Below are positions 58,664 to 64,000 of a stretch of 64,000 bases of DNA, in pieces. Origin of the DNA: Selenomonas sp. FOBRC6 (GTDB taxonomy: Bacteria > Bacillota > Negativicutes > Selenomonadales > Selenomonadaceae). The stretch spans positions 1 through 64,000 of the forward strand of contig NZ_ALKG01000099.1 in NCBI RefSeq assembly GCF_000286455.1. Direction: 5' to 3'. How positions within the stretch are numbered: position 1 is the first letter of the stretch; every line of letters begins with the position of its first letter. A model generated the notes under the pieces. That model did not search any database. It was not told the DNA's origin and was given only the letters and a program-made list of their open reading frames with translations. A program made the translations under genes and the position numbers.

Positions 58664-59053
58664 TTATTCCTTCGTACGATATTCCTCCGCTGTCCGTCCC
58701 GCACAAGTCGCACGCCAGACATTGTTCTTCTGCTCGATCTTGTACGTCGCCTTTTCCATTGACTCTTCCTTTCCGCCGACGAGCACGTTGCCCGAGGGCG
58801 GCTTGAGGTTCTTGATGTCGGTCACATACTCCGCCAGGTCGTCGATGCTCGCGGGGTTTTTCCCCTTCGCCGTCTGATACAGCACAATTGCTGTGTCGAG
58901 CGCCGTGAGATCCGCCTGCACCTTCACCGTATTCGCCGTCGCAATCGCAGACGAGAAGCGCGGCACAGCAATCGCGAGGATCACCGCCAAGATCATCACG
59001 GCAAGCAGTGTCGAGAGCAGGGAAAAGCCGCGCTGACCGCGCGCGGAACGCAT
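58664..59053 (-). CDS. Major prepilin-like protein with Ser5
   Basis: 129 aa with the start at ATG 59053, 4 bases after the ilvB stop (an upstream ATG at 59080 is possible). Leader MRSARGQRG, mature FSLLSTLLAVMILAVILAIAVP. Position 5 is Ser instead of Glu, unusual for a main pilin. The soluble part (VQADLTALDTAIVLYQTAKG) has the usual PilE/GspG pilin layout, with Cys in RATCAG. Ribosome site is weak, so translation probably depends on ilvB. Confidence 0.78.
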   Translation of the reverse strand: MRSARGQRGFSLLSTLLAVMILAVILAIAVPRFSSAIATANTVKVQADLTALDTAIVLYQTAKGKNPASIDDLAEYVTDIKNLKPPSGNVLVGGKEESMEKATYKIEQKNNVWRATCAGRTAEEYRTKE

Positions 59054-59057
59054 GCGT

Positions 59058-60722
59058 TTACTTAAAGTCGACAAACTCATCAATACGCGCACCGCCCTTC
59101 GCCATCGGCTCCACGAAACTGCGCCACACATCCATTACAATGACGCGCGGATGTGTCCGATCCGCAAGAGCACAGCGCAGAGCCTCCGCGAACTCTTCCT
59201 GCGTCGATACCCCTATCGCCTTGATGCCAAAGCTCTCTGCATATTTCACATAGTCCATCTCATGGTCGAGCTCACAAGCAATGTATCGCTCCTCGTAGAG
59301 CACCTTCTGCAGCTGACGGATCATACCGAGACTGCGGTTGTTCGCGATGATCGAGATCACAGGCAGCCCGAGACGTGCAATCGTATAGAACTCATTGCCC
59401 GTCATCTTGATGCTGCCGTCACCCGTGATGTGGATCACGCGTCGCTGATCCCCCCACGCAATCTGTGCCCCCATCGCTGCGGGCAGACCATAACCCATCG
59501 TCCCAAGGCCGCCCGAAGTCAGCCACGTCCGCGGCTCCTCCACGCGCAGATGGAGCGCTGCCCACATCTGGTGCTGCCCCACATCGGTTGCGTAAGCGTA
59601 TGCCTTACCTGTTGTATTCTGCGCCACTTGATTCAGTGCCCACGGCACGGTCAGACGACCGACGTGATAGTCGTAGTCGTATTCCTCCTGCCACGTGCGG
59701 ATCTGCTCCCACCACGCCGCGAGATTACTCTTCGGTGCCTGCCGCATAAGCAGACCGAGGATCGTACGCATATCCCCCGCGAGACCAAGGCTGTTTTCGA
59801 TGTTCTTGTCAATCTCGGCGGGATCGATGTCGATGTGGATGAACTTGCGGTTTGCCGTATACTTGCTGAGGTTGCCCGTTTGCCGATCGGCAAAACGGCT
59901 GCCGAGCGCAATGACGAGATCAGCGGCACCGATGGCATAGTTTGCCGCCTTCTCCCCGTGCATCCCTGCAAAGCCGAGCATCTGCGGATGCGTGCTTGCA
60001 ACCGCGCCCATGCCCATGAGCGTATGCACCACGGGCAGATGATATTTCTCGATGAACGCCGTGACCTCGGCCGACGTTCCCGCCGAGATCACGCCGCCGC
60101 CCACGATGACGAGCGGACGCTCTGCGGATACGATCTCCGCCGCCGCCTCTGCCGCGCATATGATGAAGTCTGCGTCAGGCTTCCCCGGTGTACGCTCCTG
60201 CGGCTTCTCGGGTGTATAGGCTACCTCCTCGAAGAAGAGATTGCGCGGCACATCGAGGAGCACCGGCCCCGGCCGGCCGCTGCGTGCAAGGTCGAATGCC
60301 TGACGGATCGTCGGCACAAGATCGACAGCATTCTTGATCTTATAGTTGTGTTTCGTTACGGGCATCGTCACATCGAGGATGTCTGTCTCCTGAAAGGCAT
60401 CGCGTCCGAGCATGGAGATGTCGACCTGCCCCGTGATTGCAACCATCGGGATCGAGTCCATGTATGCTGTCGCAAGCCCCGTCACGAGATTTGTCGCGCC
60501 CGGTCCCGACGTTGCGATGCAGACCCCGACGCGCCCTGTTGCACGAGCATAGCCATCCGCTGCATGTGCGGCGTTCTGCTCATGCGTCACAAGGATCTGG
60601 CGCACTTCGTCCTGTGCGTAGAGGGCATCATAAAGAGGCAGGATCATCCCACCGGGATAGCCAAACAAGGTATCGACGCCCTGCTCACGCAGACACGCCA
60701 AAACAGCCTCCGCACCTCTCAT
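59058..60722 (-). CDS. ilvB: Acetolactate synthase, large subunit (biosynthetic)
   Basis: 554 aa thiamine-diphosphate enzyme. FGYPGGMILPLYDAL, catalytic Glu in THEQNAAHAADGYAR, TSGPGATNLVTGLA, and the ThDP/Mg motif ITGDGSIKMTGNEF followed by IIANNRSLGMIRQLQ identify it. First step of branched-chain amino acid synthesis. Start ATG 60722 with AGAGGTG five bases upstream. The small subunit (ilvN) is not adjacent; the pilus genes follow instead. Confidence 0.93.
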   Translation of the reverse strand: MRGAEAVLACLREQGVDTLFGYPGGMILPLYDALYAQDEVRQILVTHEQNAAHAADGYARATGRVGVCIATSGPGATNLVTGLATAYMDSIPMVAITGQVDISMLGRDAFQETDILDVTMPVTKHNYKIKNAVDLVPTIRQAFDLARSGRPGPVLLDVPRNLFFEEVAYTPEKPQERTPGKPDADFIICAAEAAAEIVSAERPLVIVGGGVISAGTSAEVTAFIEKYHLPVVHTLMGMGAVASTHPQMLGFAGMHGEKAANYAIGAADLVIALGSRFADRQTGNLSKYTANRKFIHIDIDPAEIDKNIENSLGLAGDMRTILGLLMRQAPKSNLAAWWEQIRTWQEEYDYDYHVGRLTVPWALNQVAQNTTGKAYAYATDVGQHQMWAALHLRVEEPRTWLTSGGLGTMGYGLPAAMGAQIAWGDQRRVIHITGDGSIKMTGNEFYTIARLGLPVISIIANNRSLGMIRQLQKVLYEERYIACELDHEMDYVKYAESFGIKAIGVSTQEEFAEALRCALADRTHPRVIVMDVWRSFVEPMAKGGARIDEFVDFK

Positions 60723-60758
60723 ACACACACCTCTAATCTACGATACAATAATAGAGAT

Positions 60759-60788
60759 ATTATAGCATACGTGATACAGGTATTGCAA
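60759..60788 (-). promoter_or_regulatory. Promoter of ilvB and probably the pilus genes
   Basis: Minus-strand TTGCAA (60788-60783), 18-base spacer, TGC plus TATAAT (60764-60759). The leader is about 35 bases, too short for a T-box. Confidence 0.65.
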
Positions 60789-60819
60789 TAATATTTCCCC
60801 ACGCCCACGAAATCTCCCC

Positions 60820-60849
60820 TTTACACCCCATCCCCATCTACGGTATAAT
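60820..60849 (+). promoter_or_regulatory. Promoter of the PTS gene
   Basis: TTTACA (60820-60825), 18-base spacer, TATAAT (60844-60849). It leaves a leader of about 140 bases before the start codon at 60998. Confidence 0.7.
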
Positions 60850-60890
60850 TATCATGTATTATTTTATCGTTTCCGCACTTCATCACGACA

Positions 60891-60933
60891 GGCATCGGCA
60901 AGAGTTTCAAGGTGCTTTCGGATGCCGTTTTTG
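60891..60933 (+). promoter_or_regulatory. Possible leader hairpin (attenuator) of the PTS gene
   Basis: GGCATC (60891-60896) pairs with GATGCC (60921-60926), followed by GTTTTTG, like a weak intrinsic terminator inside the leader. BglG/GlcT-type antitermination is known for PTS genes, but no clear RAT sequence was recognised. Confidence 0.35.
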
Positions 60934-60997
60934 TATGTATTGCCCAAAGGGGAGGGTGTACAGAGAGATGAGGGCGGAGGGGGAAAGGGGTTACGTT

Positions 60998-63157
60998 ATG
61001 AAGGATGAAATCTTTAGTGTGCTCCAACGCGTCGGGCGCAGCTTTATGCTGCCGGTCGCAATCCTGCCGATTGCGGGTATTCTGCTCGGCATCGGCGCGT
61101 CGTTCACGAACCCGACGACGATTGAGACGTACGGGCTCGGCAGCATCCTCGGTGCAGGCACGGCGCTGCATTCGCTGCTCTCGATCATGGCGAGTGCGGG
61201 CAGCACGATCTTCGGCAATCTGCCGATCATCTTCGCGGTCGGTGTCGCCATCGGCATGGCGAAGGCGGAGAAGGAGGTCGCGGCACTCTCGGCGATGATC
61301 GCGTTCTTCGTCATGCACACCGCCTGCAATGCGATGCTGAAAATCAGCGGACAGATCCTGCCGGATGGCTCGATCGCACCGAATGTACTTGAAGGCACGA
61401 TTGCCGCCTCCTGCGGCATCATGTCGTTCCAGATGGGCGTGTTCGGCGGGATCATCGTCGGGATCGGCGTGGCGTGGCTGCACAACAAGTATCACAAGAT
61501 CGTTCTGCCGAATGCACTCTCCTTCTTCGGCGGTTCACGCTTTGTGCCGATCATCTCGACGGTTGTCTTCCTCTTTGTCGGCATCGCGATGTACTTCATC
61601 TGGCCGCTTGCGCAGCAGGGCATTTTCGCCCTCGGCAGCCTCGTCACAGGTACGGGCTACATCGGCACGCTGATCTTCGGTATCATCAAGCGTGCGCTCA
61701 TCCCCTTTGGTCTGCACCACGTCTTCTACCTGCCGTTCTGGCAGACAGGCGTCGGCGGCTCGATGATGATCGACGGCCAGCTCATCCAGGGCGGTCAGAA
61801 CATCTTCTTCGCACAGCTCGCCTCGCCGAATGTTGCGCATTTCAGCGCGGATGCAACGCGCTACTTCTCGGGCGAGTTCATCTTCATGATCTTCGGTCTG
61901 CCCGGTGCTGCGCTCGCGATGTATCACTGCGCGCGTCCTGAAAAGAAGAAGGTCGCAGGAGGACTCCTCCTCTCTGCAGCACTCACCTGTATGCTCACGG
62001 GTATCACGGAGCCGATCGAGTTCTCCTTCCTCTTCGTCGCACCCGCACTCTTCGCCGTGCAGGTCGTACTCGCCGGTGCGGCGTACATGATCGCACACAT
62101 GCTGGACATCGCCGTCGGACTCACGTTCTCGGGCGGCCTCCTCGACTTCTTCATCTTCGGTATCCTTCAGGGTGAGGCAAAAACGAGTTGGATGTACGTC
62201 ATCCCCGTCGGCGTCATCTACTTCTTCCTCTACTACTTCATCTTCCGCTGGATGATTACGCACTTCAACTTCAAGACGCCGGGCCGCGAGGACGACGACG
62301 AGGAGACGAAGCTCTATACGAAAGCGGACTACAAGGCGCGCGAGGGCGCGGGCGGCACCGACGGAGTCACTCCTTCAGACGATGCGAAGAGCGCGGCGAT
62401 TGCACGCGGTCTCGGCAGCAAACGCAACATCACGTCCGTCGACTGCTGTGCGACGCGTCTGCGCTGCTCCGTGACGGACTCCTCACTCGTCAACGAGAAG
62501 CTCCTCAAAGCGACGGGCGCAGTCGGCGTCATCGTCAAGGGCACGGGCGTACAGGTTATCTACGGGCCGCAGGTCGCCGTCATCAAGTCGAATCTCGAGA
62601 CCTATCTCGAAACGGCGCCCGACGTTGAGCCGGAGGACGATGCACCCGCAGCAGCTCCCGCAGAGGAGAAGCCGACAGAACCACCCGCAGCTGCTCCTGC
62701 AAATGCGGTGAAGCGCACGCTGAACAGCCCCGTGACGGGCACGGTACACCCCATCACGGAGGCACCCGACGAGGCGTTTGCGAGCAAGATGATGGGCGAT
62801 GGATTCTTCATCTACCCGAGCAAAGGAGAGGTGCTTGCACCCGCCGACGGCGAGGTGGTCTTTGTCTTTGACACGAAGCACGCCATCGGCATGAAGAGCG
62901 CGGACGGCACGGAGTATCTGCTCCACATCGGCGTGGATACGGTCGCGCTCGGCGGGCAGGGCTTCGAGGTCTTTGTCGAATCGGGACAGCAGGTGAAGAA
63001 AGGCGACAAGCTCATGGAGTTCGACATCGACTACATTCGTGAACATGCGAAATCCGATGCCTGCCTTGTGATCTTCACGGGACTGCCCGAGGGCACGAGC
63101 ATCGAGATGACCGCCACGGGCGAGGTCGCGGCGCTCGATCCAGTTGCCAAGTTCTGA
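60998..63157 (+). CDS. PTS glucose/GlcNAc-type EIICBA transporter
   Basis: 719 aa with all three domains in order C-B-A. EIIC (about residues 1-420) has about ten membrane segments and the motif LTGITEPIEFSFLFVAP. EIIB carries the phosphocysteine in SVDCCATRLRC (Cys484). An Ala/Pro/Glu-rich linker (about 545-570) leads to EIIA with the phospho-His in YLLHIGVDTV (His643). Glucose or N-acetylglucosamine is the likely sugar. Start ATG 60998 with AAAGGGG seven bases upstream; longer frames lack support. Confidence 0.9.
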   Translation: MKDEIFSVLQRVGRSFMLPVAILPIAGILLGIGASFTNPTTIETYGLGSILGAGTALHSLLSIMASAGSTIFGNLPIIFAVGVAIGMAKAEKEVAALSAMIAFFVMHTACNAMLKISGQILPDGSIAPNVLEGTIAASCGIMSFQMGVFGGIIVGIGVAWLHNKYHKIVLPNALSFFGGSRFVPIISTVVFLFVGIAMYFIWPLAQQGIFALGSLVTGTGYIGTLIFGIIKRALIPFGLHHVFYLPFWQTGVGGSMMIDGQLIQGGQNIFFAQLASPNVAHFSADATRYFSGEFIFMIFGLPGAALAMYHCARPEKKKVAGGLLLSAALTCMLTGITEPIEFSFLFVAPALFAVQVVLAGAAYMIAHMLDIAVGLTFSGGLLDFFIFGILQGEAKTSWMYVIPVGVIYFFLYYFIFRWMITHFNFKTPGREDDDEETKLYTKADYKAREGAGGTDGVTPSDDAKSAAIARGLGSKRNITSVDCCATRLRCSVTDSSLVNEKLLKATGAVGVIVKGTGVQVIYGPQVAVIKSNLETYLETAPDVEPEDDAPAAAPAEEKPTEPPAAAPANAVKRTLNSPVTGTVHPITEAPDEAFASKMMGDGFFIYPSKGEVLAPADGEVVFVFDTKHAIGMKSADGTEYLLHIGVDTVALGGQGFEVFVESGQQVKKGDKLMEFDIDYIREHAKSDACLVIFTGLPEGTSIEMTATGEVAALDPVAKF

Positions 63158-63172
63158 TATTTACGTTTCACC

Positions 63173-63206
63173 AAAAAGCAGCTTGTTTTCGGACAAGCTG
63201 CTTTTT
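63173..63206. terminator. Terminator of the PTS gene
   Basis: Perfect 13-base stem AAAAAGCAGCTTG (63173-63185) with CAAGCTGCTTTTT (63194-63206), 8-base loop. Confidence 0.88.
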
Positions 63207-63232
63207 CTGTGGCATTTGTGACTTGAGAAACA

Positions 63233-63260
63233 TTTCCAAAGTGGGATTCTATGTTATAAT
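63233..63260 (+). promoter_or_regulatory. Probable promoter of the MetE-like gene
   Basis: Perfect TATAAT (63255-63260) with a weak TTTCCA (63233-63238) 16 bases upstream. The leader is short, with no room for a SAM riboswitch. Confidence 0.5.
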
Positions 63261-63295
63261 AATGCAAATACAATAATACAACAGGGGGAATTTCA

Positions 63296-64000
63296 ATGAA
63301 CAATACAAAGGCACCATTCCGCTATGACATCGTCGGAAGCTTCCTGCGCCCCGCTGCTCTCATGAAGATGCGTGAGGCATTTGCAAACGGGAATGCCACA
63401 GCAGAAGATCTGCGCCAAGCAGAGGACGCGGCGATTCGCGATCTCGTCGCAAAGGAGAAGGAAGTCGGGCTCTGTGCCGTCACGGACGGGGAGTTCCGCC
63501 GCCGCTACTGGCACCTCGACTTTCTCGCGGCACTCGGCGGCGTGGAGGAGATCGGTGCCGCGCATTGGTCGGTCGCGTTCAAGGGCGCACAGCCAAAGGC
63601 GGCGACGGTAAAAATTGTGGACAAGGTGGACTTCGGAGCGCATCCGTTCCTCGACCACTTCCATTTCCTAAACGATCTCGCGGGCGATGTCGTCGCAAAG
63701 ATGACGATCCCCTCCCCCAGCATGCTACACCTCATCTGCTGCGTGCGCGCGACGGACTACACGCCAATTCCGCGCTACGAGAACGAGGATGCGCTCTTTG
63801 AGGATATCGCGCTCGCCTATCAGAAGGCAATCCGCGCATTCTACGAGGCGGGCTGCCGCTATCTGCAGCTCGATGACACATCCTGGGGCGAGTTCTGTGA
63901 TCCGGAGAAGCGTGCAGCGTACGAGGCGCGCGGCTTCGACCTAGACCGCATCGAGCGCGCCTACGTCGCGATGATCAACCGTGCATTGGAGGCAAAGCCT
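63296..64000 (+). CDS. MetE-like cobalamin-independent methionine synthase family, partial
   Basis: 235 codons to the window edge, incomplete. N-terminus RYDIVGSFLRPAALMKMREAF, VTDGEFRRRYWHLDFL and YLQLDDTSWGEFCD match the YxjG/YxjH subfamily of MetE C-terminal-like proteins (about 370 aa when complete). The zinc-binding C-terminal Cys lies beyond the window. Members transfer methyl groups to homocysteine, donor often unknown. Start ATG 63296 with AGGGGG seven bases upstream. Confidence 0.85.
   Translation, partial: MNNTKAPFRYDIVGSFLRPAALMKMREAFANGNATAEDLRQAEDAAIRDLVAKEKEVGLCAVTDGEFRRRYWHLDFLAALGGVEEIGAAHWSVAFKGAQPKAATVKIVDKVDFGAHPFLDHFHFLNDLAGDVVAKMTIPSPSMLHLICCVRATDYTPIPRYENEDALFEDIALAYQKAIRAFYEAGCRYLQLDDTSWGEFCDPEKRAAYEARGFDLDRIERAYVAMINRALEAKP

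Noticed and set aside
59052-60791. Plus-strand open frame of about 580 codons
   Set aside because: Antisense to ilvB; no motifs.
60723-60850. T-box or leader-peptide attenuator before ilvB
   Set aside because: The transcript leader is only about 35 bases; there is no room for a T-box and no run of branched-chain codons.
60854-60997. N-terminal extension of the PTS protein
   Set aside because: The extra residues have no EIIC homology and lack a ribosome site, while ATG 60998 has AAAGGGG at proper spacing.
63261-63295. SAM riboswitch before the MetE-like gene
   Set aside because: Only about 30 bases lie between predicted transcription start and start codon.
1-64000. tRNA, rRNA, CRISPR arrays, transposases, integrases
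   Set aside because: I looked for cloverleaf-like, repeat-spacer and transposase signals by eye and saw none; small or degenerate ones could be missed.

Overview
The window looks like a chromosomal segment from a Negativicutes bacterium, most probably Selenomonas or a close relative. Gene orders typical of Firmicutes are present (rnmV-ksgA, rapZ-yvcK-whiA, rplS-lepB, a tmk neighbourhood). They occur together with diderm features: a Wza-type outer-membrane polysaccharide exporter, GDP-heptose synthesis genes, and type IV pilus assembly genes of the PilN/PilO type. The rest of the window is visibly GC-rich, while the surface-polysaccharide region (about 1-23 kb) is clearly more AT-rich. No tRNA, rRNA, CRISPR array, prophage or insertion sequence was recognised.

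Region 1 (1-23.1 kb, all minus strand) is a surface-polysaccharide locus of 20 genes. They are packed head to tail behind one strong promoter at 23.1 kb. The order is export and chain-length genes, a GT4 glycosyltransferase, UDP-HexNAc dehydrogenase and 4-epimerase, a Wzy-like polymerase, a second GT4, two GT2 enzymes, a pyruvyl transferase, an aldo/keto reductase, a hexapeptide acyltransferase, and an F420-dehydrogenase-beta-like Fe-S protein. These are followed by an acyl-carrier module (FkbH-like, ACP, MaoC, SDR, SGNH-like), the flippase, and GDP-heptose genes hddA and hddC. Downstream, with its own consensus promoter, lies a partial gene for a large protein combining an HExxH protease motif with an RTX-like tail.

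Region 2 (23.1-38.6 kb, mostly minus) is housekeeping: an AEC transporter; degS-like kinase, decarboxylase, tmk, a DUF4160/DUF2442 pair, rnmV, ksgA and a PHP phosphatase in one run; a YgbA_NO protein on the plus strand; a soluble MCP domain; and two HAD phosphatases with rapZ, yvcK, whiA, a polysaccharide deacetylase and an exported protein.

Region 3 (38.6-46.2 kb, mostly plus) holds a membrane/NusG-II/Gx-transporter trio, fumarase, a Crp-family regulator divergent from an RclA-like flavin reductase operon, and a hicAB module.

Region 4 (46.2-64 kb) contains rplS-lepB-xth-prfC, a 7TM-GGDEF diguanylate cyclase, aroC-aroK-aroB, a type IV pilus/pseudopilin cluster reading on from ilvB, a PTS EIICBA transporter, and the start of a MetE-like gene cut by the window end.

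The strongest candidate for something new is the ACP-centred module inside the polysaccharide operon. It has the parts to build an acyl or glyceryl-derived substituent on a carrier protein and deliver it to the glycan. The RclA-like operon with its palindromic intergenic site, and the pilus cluster with a PilM/N-like fusion beside aroCKB, are also worth following.
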